From Paraburkholderia sp. (GTDB lineage: Bacteria > Pseudomonadota > Gammaproteobacteria > Burkholderiales > Burkholderiaceae), in assembly GCF_004298475.1 (NCBI RefSeq), contig NZ_SCRP01000002.1:124001-188000 (forward strand): a DNA stretch of 64,000 nucleotides. Reading direction: 5' to 3'. Position numbers and translations under genes: made by a program. Below the pieces are notes generated by a model that was not told the origin of the DNA, did not search any database, and worked only from the letters and a program-made list of their open reading frames with translations. Positions 25,343 to 37,469 of this stretch are shown here, piece after piece. Within the stretch, counting starts at the first letter, position 1; each line of letters opens with the position of its first letter.

Positions 25343-25348
25343 TATAAT
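25343..25348 (+). promoter_or_regulatory. -10 box (TATAAT) upstream of dapC
   Basis: A consensus TATAAT would start transcription near 25355, about 115 nt before dapC. The -35 position (25320-25325) reads CCGCAT, far from consensus, and lies inside the dyad described separately, so activator dependence is possible. Confidence 0.5.
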
Positions 25349-25470
25349 CGACCGCCCGCAACCGTCGTCTGCCGCATGGCTTCAAGTGCGCGCCGCAGGC
25401 GAGTTCCACGCGCCTGCTCCCCTGTTTTTCGTTCACGCCCGTTTTTCGCTTACGCCCGCCCAACGCCCAA

Positions 25471-26691
25471 GTGAATCCGCTACTCGACACCCTTCAGACC
25501 TATCCCTTCGAAAAGCTGCGCGCCCTTTTCAAGGAGGTCACGCCGAAAGCCGGCCTGCGGCCCATCAGCCTGGGCATCGGCGAGCCGAAACATCCGACGC
25601 CCGCGCTGATCCGCGACGCCGTGGTCGCCTCGCTCGACGGTCTCGCGGTGTATCCGGCGACAGCGGGCAGCCCCGCGCTGCGCGAGTCGATCGCGAACTG
25701 GATCAAGACGCGCTACACGTTGCCCGCCATCGACGCGAGCACCGAAGTGCTGCCGGTCTCGGGCTCGCGCGAGGCGCTGTTCGCGCTCGCGCAGGCCGTG
25801 GTCGATCCGGCCGCTGGCGTGAAAGACCCGGCCAGACGGGCGATCGTACTCTGCCCGAACCCGTTCTACCAGATCTACGAAGGCGCCACGCTGCTCGCGG
25901 GCGGCGAGCCGTACTTCGTGAACAGCGATCCGGCACGCAACTACGCGTGCGACTATTCGCAGGTGCCCGAGGACGTGTGGGCCCGCACGCAGCTGCTCTA
26001 CGTGTGCTCGCCCGGCAACCCCACTGGCGCCGTACTCACGCTCGACGACTGGCGCGAACTCTTTGCGCTGTCCGACCGCTACGGCTTCGTGATCGCCTCC
26101 GACGAGTGCTACTCCGAGATCTACTTCGACGAAACGAAGCCGCCGCTCGGCGGCCTCGAAGCGGCGCACCGCCTCGGCCGCGGCTTCGAGCGCCTCGTGA
26201 TGCTGTCGAGTCTTTCGAAGCGCTCGAATGTGCCGGGCATGCGCTCGGGCTTCGTCGCAGGCGACGCCGCGATCCTCAAGCGGTTTCTGCTCTACCGCAC
26301 CTACCACGGCGCGGCGCTGTCGCCGGTCTGGCAGGCCGCGAGCGTGGTCGCGTGGGGCGACGAGCAGCACGTCCGCGAAAACCGCGCGAAGTACGCGCGC
26401 AAGTTTGCAACGGTCACGCCGATGCTCGCCGACGTGCTCGACGTGCGTCTGCCGGACGCCGCGTTCTACCTCTGGGCGAATGTCGCGCGCACCGGCCTGT
26501 CCGATACCGCTTTCGCCCAGCGTCTCTACGCCGACTATAATGTGACGGTCCTGCCGGGCTCCTATCTGGCCCGCACCGCGCACGGCACGAATCCAGGACA
26601 GAATTTCGTCCGCATGGCGCTCGTCGCCGACGTCGAGGAGTGCATCGAGGGCGCACAACGCATCGTCGATTTCTGCCGCTCGCTCGCCTGA
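25471..26691 (+). CDS. dapC: N-succinyldiaminopimelate aminotransferase
   Basis: DapC transfers an amino group from glutamate to N-succinyl-2-amino-6-ketopimelate in lysine and meso-DAP synthesis. The 406-residue fold-type I PLP enzyme has [12 protein letters not shown] near residue 35, the [13 protein letters not shown] stretch, the Asp/Tyr PLP pocket ([13 protein letters not shown]), and the Schiff-base Lys in [18 protein letters not shown]. The start is GTG. It heads dapC-dapD-yffB-dapE-prmB, and dapD follows after 76 bp. Confidence 0.92.
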   Translation: MNPLLDTLQTYPFEKLRALFKEVTPKAGLRPISLGIGEPKHPTPALIRDAVVASLDGLAVYPATAGSPALRESIANWIKTRYTLPAIDASTEVLPVSGSREALFALAQAVVDPAAGVKDPARRAIVLCPNPFYQIYEGATLLAGGEPYFVNSDPARNYACDYSQVPEDVWARTQLLYVCSPGNPTGAVLTLDDWRELFALSDRYGFVIASDECYSEIYFDETKPPLGGLEAAHRLGRGFERLVMLSSLSKRSNVPGMRSGFVAGDAAILKRFLLYRTYHGAALSPVWQAASVVAWGDEQHVRENRAKYARKFATVTPMLADVLDVRLPDAAFYLWANVARTGLSDTAFAQRLYADYNVTVLPGSYLARTAHGTNPGQNFVRMALVADVEECIEGAQRIVDFCRSLA

Positions 26692-26767
26692 ACGCCACGC
26701 GCGGCACCCACGAGGCATGCCGCGCCCGCACCGTCTTCCCTATCCGAACTCACACGAAACCAACACC

Positions 26768-27594
<827 letters not shown>

Positions 27595-27595
<1 letters not shown>

Positions 27596-27957
27596 TGGCG
27601 GCGAGCAAAACCGTCGTCTATGGCATTCCGAACTGCGACACCGTGAAGAAGGCCCGTGTGTGGCTCGAAGCGCACGGCATCGCGTTCGAATTTCACGATT
27701 TCAGGAAGGCGGGCGTGAGCGCGCCGATGATCGAAAGCTGGCTCAAGGACGTGTCCCTCGAAGCGCTTGTCAACCGGCGCGGCACGACGTGGCGCGGCCT
27801 GCCCGACGAAACGAAATCGGCGGCCGAAAACCAGGACGGCGCGATCGCGCTGATGATCGAGAAGCCATCGGTCATCAAGCGGCCCGTCGTCGTCGTGAAC
27901 GGCCGTGTGAAGACGCTCGGTTTTTCGGCGGAACAGTACGCCACGCTCTTCGCGTGA
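27595..27957 (+). CDS. yffB: ArsC/Spx-like thioredoxin-fold protein (YffB family)
   Basis: This 120-residue protein starts MAASKTVVYGIPNCDTVKK, the ArsC/Spx-family N-terminus with a single Cys in NCDTVKKA. IEKPSVIKRPVVVVNG is the cis-Pro region. YffB-type proteins sit beside dapE in many Proteobacteria, including E. coli; a glutathione-linked thiol role is suspected for the family but the substrate is unknown. It is unlikely to be a true arsenate reductase, as it lies inside a dap operon with no ars genes. Confidence 0.85.
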
Positions 27958-27995
27958 GCCGGACTGCTTCGCACAACGCGTAATAACAAGCTGTT

Positions 27996-29190
<1,195 letters not shown>

Positions 29191-29213
29191 ACACGCCTGC
29201 CGGAGCCCCCCAC

Positions 29214-30110
29214 ATGACGCATCCCCTGTCGACCACCTTTTCCACCGTGCGCGACCTGCTGCGCTACGCCGTGACGCGCTTCACCGCCGCGGAACTCGCG
29301 TTCGGCCACGGTTCGTCCAACGCCTACGACGAGGCCGCCTACCTGATCCTGCACACGCTGCATCTGCCGCTCGATCTGCTCGATCCGTTCCTCGACGCAC
29401 GGCTCGCGGCCGACGAGATCGACGCCGTGCTCGGCGTGATCGAGCGCCGCGCGACCGAGCGCGTGCCCGCCGCCTACATCACGAACGAAGCGTGGATGCA
29501 CGGCGTGCGCTTCTACGTCGACGAACGCGTGATCGTGCCGCGTTCGTTCATCGGCGAACTGCTCGCAGACGGCCTTCAGCCGTATGTCGAGGATCCCGAA
29601 CAAGTGGGCGCGGTGCTCGAACTGTGCACCGGCTCGGCAAGCCTTGCGATACTCGCCGCGCACGCGTTCCCGAACGCCGACATCGACGCAGTCGATCTCT
29701 CGGCTCCGGCGCTCGAAGTGGCGCGCCGCAACGTCCACGAGCACGGCTTCGACGAACGCATCGCGCTGTTCGAAGGCGACCTGTTCGCGCCGTTGGCCGA
29801 ACGCCGTTACGACGTCATCCTGACGAACCCGCCGTACGTGAACGCCGAATCGATGGAGGCGCTGCCGCCCGAATACCGTCACGAGCCGGAAATGGCGCTC
29901 GCGGGCGGCGCGGACGGCATGGACATCGTGCGCCGCATTCTGGCGCAGGCGCGCAACTGGCTGACCGACGAAGGCGTGCTCGTGGTGGAGATCGGCAACG
30001 AGCGCGCGAACGTGGAAGCCGCGTTCGGCGGGCTGGACCTCGTCTGGCTCTCGACGAGCGCCGGCGACGATCAGGTGTTCCTGATCCAGGCGGCCGATCT
30101 GCCGGTGTAA
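29214..30110 (+). CDS. prmB: Ribosomal protein L3 glutamine N5-methyltransferase
   Basis: PrmB methylates a Gln of ribosomal protein L3 using SAM. The 298-residue protein has the SAM motif VLELCTGSASLAILAA (near 134-149) and the catalytic NPPY at 205-208 (ILTNPPYVNAESM). The start MTHPLSTTFSTVRDLLRY is chosen over a long in-frame extension that lies inside dapE in another frame. Placement after dapE is common in Betaproteobacteria. Confidence 0.92.
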   Translation: MTHPLSTTFSTVRDLLRYAVTRFTAAELAFGHGSSNAYDEAAYLILHTLHLPLDLLDPFLDARLAADEIDAVLGVIERRATERVPAAYITNEAWMHGVRFYVDERVIVPRSFIGELLADGLQPYVEDPEQVGAVLELCTGSASLAILAAHAFPNADIDAVDLSAPALEVARRNVHEHGFDERIALFEGDLFAPLAERRYDVILTNPPYVNAESMEALPPEYRHEPEMALAGGADGMDIVRRILAQARNWLTDEGVLVVEIGNERANVEAAFGGLDLVWLSTSAGDDQVFLIQAADLPV

Positions 30111-30128
30111 GCGCCTGATGTAAGTCCC

Positions 30129-30182
30129 TTTTCGCGCGCGAAAACGGGCGAAAACCGTCAGATCGCGGTTTCGCGCGCGAAA
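30129..30182. repeat. Two CG-rich perfect palindromes downstream of prmB
   Basis: A 16-bp palindrome, TTTTCGCGCGCGAAAA (30129-30144), and a 14-bp version, TTTCGCGCGCGAAA (30169-30182), lie about 40 bp apart. Each can self-pair, and the two can pair with each other across GCGAAAACCG/CGGTTTCGC. They may end prmB transcription or bind protein; no standard U-run follows. Confidence 0.65.
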
Positions 30183-30186
30183 ATCG

Positions 30187-30226
30187 GAACAACGCGGAAC
30201 GACGCAGAACAACGCGGAACGACGCG
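30187..30226 (+). repeat. 20-bp tandem duplication in the prmB-cls gap
   Basis: Two head-to-tail copies of GAACAACGCGGAACGACGC(A/G) differ only at the last base. Each copy is itself two near-identical 10-mers (GAACAACGCG and GAACGACGC plus one base). It lies between the CGCG palindromes and the start of cls. Confidence 0.7.
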
Positions 30227-30342
30227 GCACGCGACGCCCGGGGCCAGAACCATCACCCCAGCCCGGCCGGGTTCGGTAAGATGGAAGCTTCCCGGCTACA
30301 GCGCTACGGTGTCGTCCAGCATCCGGCGCGCCCCGCGCCTCT

Positions 30343-31782
30343 ATGCAATTCGACTGGTCACAGCTCGGCCCGCTTCTCGCGATCATCCATCTCCTCGGAA
30401 TCGCTGCGGCGTGTCACGCCATCCTCAACACCCGCACCTCGCAAGGCGCGATAGCGTGGGCTGTGTCGCTCGCGACGATGCCCTATCTGACGCTGATCCC
30501 CTACCTTTTCCTCGGCCGCAGCAAGTTCGCGGGCTACGCCGACGCGCGGCGGCTGCGCAATGCAACCCTGCGCTCGCGCGCTCGCGCGCCCGAGTGCGAC
30601 GAGCTCGCTTCCACCGGCGAATGGCCGGTCGAAGAACTCGGCGCGCGCGTCATCCAGACGATGGCGCAACTCGGCGGCATGCCGATCGTGCCCGGCAATT
30701 CAGTACGCACGCTCGTGAACGGCGAAGCCACGTTTTCGGCCATCTTCGAGGCCATCGAGCAGGCGCGCCACTACGTGGTCGTGCAATTTTTCATCGTGCA
30801 TGCGGATACCCTCGGCGAGATGCTGAAGGACACGCTCATCCAGTGCGTGGCGCGCGGCGTGCGTGCGTTCTTCCTCTACGACAGCATCGGCTGCTTCGAC
30901 CTGCCCGCGAGCTACGTCAGCGCATTGCGCGCAGGCGGCGTCGTGGTGCATCCGTTTTCGACCCGGCGCCACTTCGTCAACCGCTTCCAGCTCAACTTCC
31001 GCAACCACCGCAAGATCGTCGTCGTGGACGGCGAACGCGCCTTTGTGGGCGGGCACAACGTGGGCGTCGAATACCTCGGCGCCAGGCCGCCGCTCTCGCC
31101 CTGGCGCGACACGCATATCGAAGTGCGCGGTCCCGCCGTCGCGAACATCCAGTTCGCCTTCACCGAGGACTGGTACTGGGTCACGCACGCGTTGCCCGAC
31201 TGCGAACCGCCGCCCGTCGCGCCTTGCGACGACAACATGTTTTGTCTCGTGATGCCGACCGGTCCCGCCGATCGTCAGGAAACCTGCTCGCTCATCTTCG
31301 TCGAGGCGATCAATGCGGCACGCCGGCGGCTGTGGATCACCACCCCCTATCTCGTGCCCGATGAAGCGGTGTTCTCGGCGCTGCGGCTCGCGGTGCTGCG
31401 CGGCGTAGACGTACGCATCATGATTCCGGGCCGCCGCGACCACTACGTGGTGTTCGAGGCCTCGACGCTGTACGCATTCGATGCCATCCGCGCGGGCATT
31501 CGCATCTTCCGTTATCAGCCTGGCTTCCTGCACCAGAAGGTCTTGCTGATCGACGACGTGGCGGCAGTCGTCGGCAGCGCGAACCTCGACAACCGCTCGT
31601 TCCGGCTGAACTTCGAGATCATGGTGCTCACGGTGCACCGCGGCTTCGCGGCCGAAGTCGAAGCGATGCTGCTGCGCGACTTCGAGCAAGCCGTGGAGAT
31701 CGACCGCACCGAATACCGCGACGCGCGCGCCTGGCGCAAGATGACCATGCATCTCGCACGCCTGTTCGCGCCGATCCTCTAG
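30343..31782 (+). CDS. cls: Cardiolipin synthase
   Basis: Cls condenses phospholipids to cardiolipin in the inner membrane. The 479-residue protein has two N-terminal membrane segments (LLAIIHLLGIAAACHAIL; then IAWAVSLATMPYLTLIPYLF). It has two HKD phosphodiesterase motifs: HRKIVVVDGERAFVGGHN near residue 223 and HQKVLLIDDVAAVVGSAN near 397. Layout fits the ClsA type. It is convergent with gpx with only 22 bp between the stops and no obvious terminator. Confidence 0.93.
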   Translation: MQFDWSQLGPLLAIIHLLGIAAACHAILNTRTSQGAIAWAVSLATMPYLTLIPYLFLGRSKFAGYADARRLRNATLRSRARAPECDELASTGEWPVEELGARVIQTMAQLGGMPIVPGNSVRTLVNGEATFSAIFEAIEQARHYVVVQFFIVHADTLGEMLKDTLIQCVARGVRAFFLYDSIGCFDLPASYVSALRAGGVVVHPFSTRRHFVNRFQLNFRNHRKIVVVDGERAFVGGHNVGVEYLGARPPLSPWRDTHIEVRGPAVANIQFAFTEDWYWVTHALPDCEPPPVAPCDDNMFCLVMPTGPADRQETCSLIFVEAINAARRRLWITTPYLVPDEAVFSALRLAVLRGVDVRIMIPGRRDHYVVFEASTLYAFDAIRAGIRIFRYQPGFLHQKVLLIDDVAAVVGSANLDNRSFRLNFEIMVLTVHRGFAAEVEAMLLRDFEQAVEIDRTEYRDARAWRKMTMHLARLFAPIL

Positions 31783-31804
31783 CCGCGCGGTTCACAACAA
31801 CCGG

Positions 31805-32287
31805 TCACAACAGCTTTTCGATATCCGCCGCGATTGCCTCTGGTTTGGTGACCGGCGCATAGCGCTTGACCACATTGCCGTTGCGGTCGACGAGGAATTT
31901 CGTGAAATTCCACTTGATCGCCTCGAGCCCGAGCACGCCCGGCGCCTCGCCCGTGAGCCAGCGATAGAGCGGATGGGCATTCGCGCCATTCACGTCGATC
32001 TTGCCGAACATCGGAAACCTGACGCCATAGTTCTGCTCGCAAAAGCTGCCGATCTGCGCCGCGTCGCCCGGCTCCTGCTTGCCGAACTGGTTGCACGGAA
32101 AACCGAGCACGTCGAGGCCGCGCGCGGCATACGCCTCGTAAAGCTTTTGCAGACCCGCGTACTGCGGCGTGAACCCGCACTCGCTCGCCGTGTTCACGAC
32201 CAGCAGCACCTTGCCGGCGAAGCGTTCAAGGCTTACTGGCGCGCCGCCGCCAAGCGGTTCTGCTGAAAACGAATAGATCGACGTCAT
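31805..32287 (-). CDS. Glutathione/thioredoxin peroxidase, Cys type
   Basis: The 160-residue protein is a GPx-fold peroxidase that reduces hydroperoxides using thiols. The catalytic set is complete: Cys37 in NTASECGFTPQY, Gln71 in FPCNQFGKQEPG and Trp126 in WNFTKFLVDRNG. It uses Cys instead of selenocysteine, as bacterial BtuE/Gpo proteins do; these often prefer thioredoxin over glutathione. GGGAG precedes the ATG. It is divergent from the ABC-F gene with a 128-bp gap. Confidence 0.93.
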   Translation of the reverse strand: MTSIYSFSAEPLGGGAPVSLERFAGKVLLVVNTASECGFTPQYAGLQKLYEAYAARGLDVLGFPCNQFGKQEPGDAAQIGSFCEQNYGVRFPMFGKIDVNGANAHPLYRWLTGEAPGVLGLEAIKWNFTKFLVDRNGNVVKRYAPVTKPEAIAADIEKLL

Positions 32288-32415
32288 CTGTGCACTCCCC
32301 GGGAAATGACCCAGTTTAGGTGAGAATCGCCGCGCGCCGCACCTCTGCCGAACGGCTGATGCCGGCGCACGGGCCGCACGGTCTAAAATAGCGGTTTTCC
32401 CAAGCTGGCGCCGCT

Positions 32416-34347
<1,932 letters not shown>

Positions 34348-34385
34348 CCGCGGCGCACGCGCCGTACGAAGCGAAGGAGATACGA

Positions 34386-35558
34386 GTGTCGTCACCTGCT
34401 GCGTTACAAGGTCTACGCGTCCTTGATCTGACCATGCTGCTGCCCGGCCCGGTTGCCACGCTGCGTCTCGCGGAAATGGGCGCGGACGTGCTGAAGATCG
34501 AGCCGCCCGGCGCTGGCGACGCGGCCCGCGCGATGATGCAAAGCTCCGCGGACGAAGTCGCCACGCGACCCGGCGCGTTCTACCGCCTCGTCAACCACGG
34601 CAAGCGCGAAACCCGGATCGACCTGAAATCGCAAAGCGGGCGCAATGTCCTGCTGGCGCTCGCGCGCGAAGCGGACGTGCTCGTCGAGAGCTTTCGGCCC
34701 GGCGTGATGACGCGGCTGGGCGTCGGCTACGAGACGCTGAGCCAGATCAATCCGAAGCTCGTTTACTGCGCCATCAGCGGATACGGCGCCGACAGTCCGT
34801 TCGCCGACCGCGCCGGGCACGACCTGAACTACATCGGCTATTCGGGCGTGCTCGACCAGCTTGCAGCGCGCGACGGCACGCCGGTACTGCCGAACTTCCA
34901 GATCGCCGACCTGCTCGGCGGCGCGCTCTCAGCCGTCACGCAGATCCTCGCCGCACTCTGGCAGGTCGCGCGCGGCGGCACGGGCCGCTTCATCGACATT
35001 TCGATGGCGCACGCCGCTTACGCGTACAACGTGGTCGCGCAAGTCGCGCTCGCCAACGACGACGCGGCAGCCCTCCAGCCCGGCGGCGGCCTGCTCAACG
35101 GCGGCGTGCCCTGCTACAACCTGTATCGCACCCAGGACGGCCGCTGGCTCGCCGTCGGCGCGCTGGAACTGAAGTTCTGGCAGGCGTTCTGCAAGGCGCT
35201 CGGCCGCGAAGAGTGGGCCGAGCGGCACTGGAGTCTGGGGCAGGCAATCGGCGGCACGGATGCTGCGGGGCTCATACGCGAACTCGCGGCGGTCATCGCG
35301 GCGGAGCCGTTGCAAACGTGGATCGATCTGCTTGAACCGATCGACTGTTGCGTGACACCTGTGCTCACCGCAGGTGAGGCGTCGCGCCACCCGCTGTTCA
35401 ACCCGGACGCCCTGCAGAAAGCACTCACGGAAAACACCGCAGAGCAGGCAAACAATCCGGTCGCGCAAGATGCGGCAGCGCAAAGCGCGCCCCGCGTGAA
35501 TCCGCAAATGGGCGCGTTCAGCAGCGGCAAGCCGTTCTCCTACGGCCCCTGGAACTGA
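34386..35558 (+). CDS. CaiB/BaiF-family protein, probable alpha-methylacyl-CoA racemase
   Basis: The 390-residue protein is a family III CoA-transferase fold. LLPGPVATLRLAEMGADVLK and the ESFRPGVMTRLGVGYETL stretch are typical. His145 (AGHDLNYIGYSGVL) and Asp175 (IADLLGGAL) are spaced 30 residues apart, matching the His126/Asp156 pair of Mycobacterium alpha-methylacyl-CoA racemase. That favours racemisation of branched acyl-CoA over CoA transfer; the assignment is inference. The start is GTG with a good AAGGAGA site, 38 bp after the ABC-F gene. Confidence 0.85.
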   Translation: MSSPAALQGLRVLDLTMLLPGPVATLRLAEMGADVLKIEPPGAGDAARAMMQSSADEVATRPGAFYRLVNHGKRETRIDLKSQSGRNVLLALAREADVLVESFRPGVMTRLGVGYETLSQINPKLVYCAISGYGADSPFADRAGHDLNYIGYSGVLDQLAARDGTPVLPNFQIADLLGGALSAVTQILAALWQVARGGTGRFIDISMAHAAYAYNVVAQVALANDDAAALQPGGGLLNGGVPCYNLYRTQDGRWLAVGALELKFWQAFCKALGREEWAERHWSLGQAIGGTDAAGLIRELAAVIAAEPLQTWIDLLEPIDCCVTPVLTAGEASRHPLFNPDALQKALTENTAEQANNPVAQDAAAQSAPRVNPQMGAFSSGKPFSYGPWN

Positions 35559-35578
35559 AACCCGGCGCAGTGCAAAAG

Positions 35579-35611
35579 TAAAAATGGGCGCACATGGCGC
35601 CCATTTTTACT
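35579..35611. terminator. Bidirectional intrinsic terminator
   Basis: A perfect 14-bp stem (GTAAAAATGGGCGC / GCGCCCATTTTTAC) with a 5-nt loop carries A/T runs on both flanks. It lies between the convergent racemase gene and the small gene at 35614, whose stop is 2 bp away, and serves both. Confidence 0.92.
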
Positions 35612-35613
35612 GG

Positions 35614-35877
35614 CTAACGCCGCGGCAGTGTTTGCCGGGGCGTGCGTTCGTCGTCGTAGAGAATGTACCTGCGGCCTTCCACGTGATGCGCAATCGTGCT
35701 GCGCACCTGGGCCGCCGTCACGTTCCCGGCCACCACGCGTCGCGAGATGCAGCCGTCGCTGTCGATCCACTCGACGATGCGGCAACTGCTGCCCCAGGGC
35801 TGCATGAGCGGCTCGGATATCCTGCACCCGCGCACGACGATCGAACGACTATCGGCGAGCGTATCAACCTGTTTCAC
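35614..35877 (-). CDS. Small conserved-looking protein of unknown function (DUF2866-like)
   Basis: An 87-residue product starts at GTG after an AAAGGA site. It is rich in Arg and has CRISEPLMQPWGSSCRIVEWI, RRVVAGNVTAAQVRS, and a basic tail ERTPRQTLPRR. From memory this resembles small DUF2866 proteins of Burkholderia, but I cannot confirm the family without a search. No signal peptide or membrane segment is seen. It is the last gene on the minus strand of alr-radA, 212 bp after radA, and abuts a strong terminator, which supports its being a real transcript end. Confidence 0.65.
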   Translation of the reverse strand: MKQVDTLADSRSIVVRGCRISEPLMQPWGSSCRIVEWIDSDGCISRRVVAGNVTAAQVRSTIAHHVEGRRYILYDDERTPRQTLPRR

Positions 35878-36009
35878 GACGCTATCCTTTCCGCTGCGTG
35901 CGAGTCAAACACGCGGCCAAGAATAGGGAAATCGCAGAAAGCCCAGGTTACAGTGCGTGGCAGGGTTGTTACCAATCATTACGCGACAGTACAGGGGCCG
36001 CAGCGCCCT

Positions 36010-36064
36010 GCGTGTACCTCGCCTGCGCCTTGCCTGCGCCTTGACTGCACCTTGCCTACACCTG
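36010..36064. repeat. Five imperfect 11-bp tandem repeats downstream of radA
   Basis: Consecutive units GCGTGTACCTC, GCCTGCGCCTT, GCCTGCGCCTT, GACTGCACCTT and GCCTACACCTG lie 25-80 bp past the radA stop. Two units are identical. The array is non-coding on both strands as far as I can judge. Confidence 0.7.
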
Positions 36065-36089
36065 AGTGAATAGCCGTATCCGGCCGGTT

Positions 36090-37466
36090 TCATTCGAGCG
36101 TGCGGACTTTGTCGATGGCCTCTTCGATCCGCTCGACCGCGATTACCTGCAAGCCGTCGACCGGCTGCTTCGGCGCGTTCGCACGTGGAATCAGCGCGCA
36201 CGAGAAACCCAGCTTCGCCGCTTCCTTCAGACGCTCCTGGCCGCGTGGCGAAGGCCGGATCTCGCCCGCAAGCCCCACTTCGCCGAAAACGATCAGCCCT
36301 TTGGGCAACGCCTTGTTACGCATCGACGAGTGAATGGCCAGCAGCACGGCGAGGTCGGCGGCCGGTTCGGTGATCTTCACACCGCCCACGGCGTTCAGGA
36401 ACACGTCCTGATCGAAGCATGCGATTCCCGCGTGCCGATGCAGCACCGCGAGCAGCAGCGCAAGCCGGTTCTGTTCGAGACCGACGGCGAGTCGCCGCGG
36501 ATTGGGCACCTGAGCGGTATCGACGAGCGCCTGCACCTCGACGAGAAGCGGACGCGAGCCTTCCTGGGTCACGAGCACGCACGAACCCGGCACGCTTTGT
36601 TCGTGCTGCGAGAGAAATAGCGCGGACGGATTCGCGACACCACGTAAGCCTCGCTCCGTCATTGCGAACACGCCGAGTTCGTTGACCGCGCCGAAGCGGT
36701 TCTTGAACGCGCGCACGAGACGGAACGACGAATGGGTATCGCCTTCGAAGTACAGCACGGTGTCGACGATGTGTTCGAGCACGCGCGGCCCCGCGAGGTT
36801 GCCCTCCTTCGTGACGTGGCCGACCATGATGATCGCGGTGCCCGACTGCTTCGCGATGCGCGTGAGCTGCGCCGCGCACTCGCGCACCTGCGCGACTGAA
36901 CCGGGCGCGGAAGTCAGCGCCTCGGAATAGATGGTCTGGATCGAATCGATCACCGCAACATCGGGTTTTTCGGCCTCGATGGTTGCCTGAATCTTTTCGA
37001 GCTGGATTTCGGCGAGCAGTTGCAGTTCGCTCGCTTTCGAGCCGGGATCGAGCAGCGCAAGCCGTTGCGCGCGCAACGCAATCTGCGCCGCCGATTCTTC
37101 GCCGCTGACGTAGAGCGCGCGGCGCTCGGCCGCAATCTGTGCGAGCGACTGCAGGAGCAGGGTCGATTTGCCGATGCCCGGATCGCCGCCGATCAGCACC
37201 ACGCCGCCCGCCACGAGGCCGCCGCCCAGCACGCGATCGAATTCGCCGACACCGGTCGTGAAACGCGGCACGTCGGACGCCTCGATATCGGCGAGGCGCC
37301 GCACGGGCGCGTTCTTCGCGAGCGACTGGTAGCGGTGGTTGCCCGCCGGTTCGGCGACGCCTTCCACCAGCGTGTTCCACGCGCCGCACGCGGGGCATTG
37401 CCCTTGCCACTTGGGAACCTGCCCGCCGCACTCGCTACACGTATACAGCGTCTTGACCTTCGCCAC
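36090..37466 (-). CDS. radA: RadA (Sms) DNA repair ATPase
   Basis: RadA promotes branch migration during recombination. The 458-residue protein has an N-terminal C4 zinc finger (C10, C13, C24, C27), a Walker A (GGDPGIGKSTLL) and the RadA-specific KNRFG motif (RAFKNRFGAVNELGVF). The C-terminal Lon-like domain includes GGVKITEPAADLAVLLAI and GEVGLAGEIRPS. It starts 3 bp after the alr stop, so the two genes are cotranscribed. Confidence 0.96.
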   Translation of the reverse strand: MAKVKTLYTCSECGGQVPKWQGQCPACGAWNTLVEGVAEPAGNHRYQSLAKNAPVRRLADIEASDVPRFTTGVGEFDRVLGGGLVAGGVVLIGGDPGIGKSTLLLQSLAQIAAERRALYVSGEESAAQIALRAQRLALLDPGSKASELQLLAEIQLEKIQATIEAEKPDVAVIDSIQTIYSEALTSAPGSVAQVRECAAQLTRIAKQSGTAIIMVGHVTKEGNLAGPRVLEHIVDTVLYFEGDTHSSFRLVRAFKNRFGAVNELGVFAMTERGLRGVANPSALFLSQHEQSVPGSCVLVTQEGSRPLLVEVQALVDTAQVPNPRRLAVGLEQNRLALLLAVLHRHAGIACFDQDVFLNAVGGVKITEPAADLAVLLAIHSSMRNKALPKGLIVFGEVGLAGEIRPSPRGQERLKEAAKLGFSCALIPRANAPKQPVDGLQVIAVERIEEAIDKVRTLE

Positions 37467-37469
37467 CGC

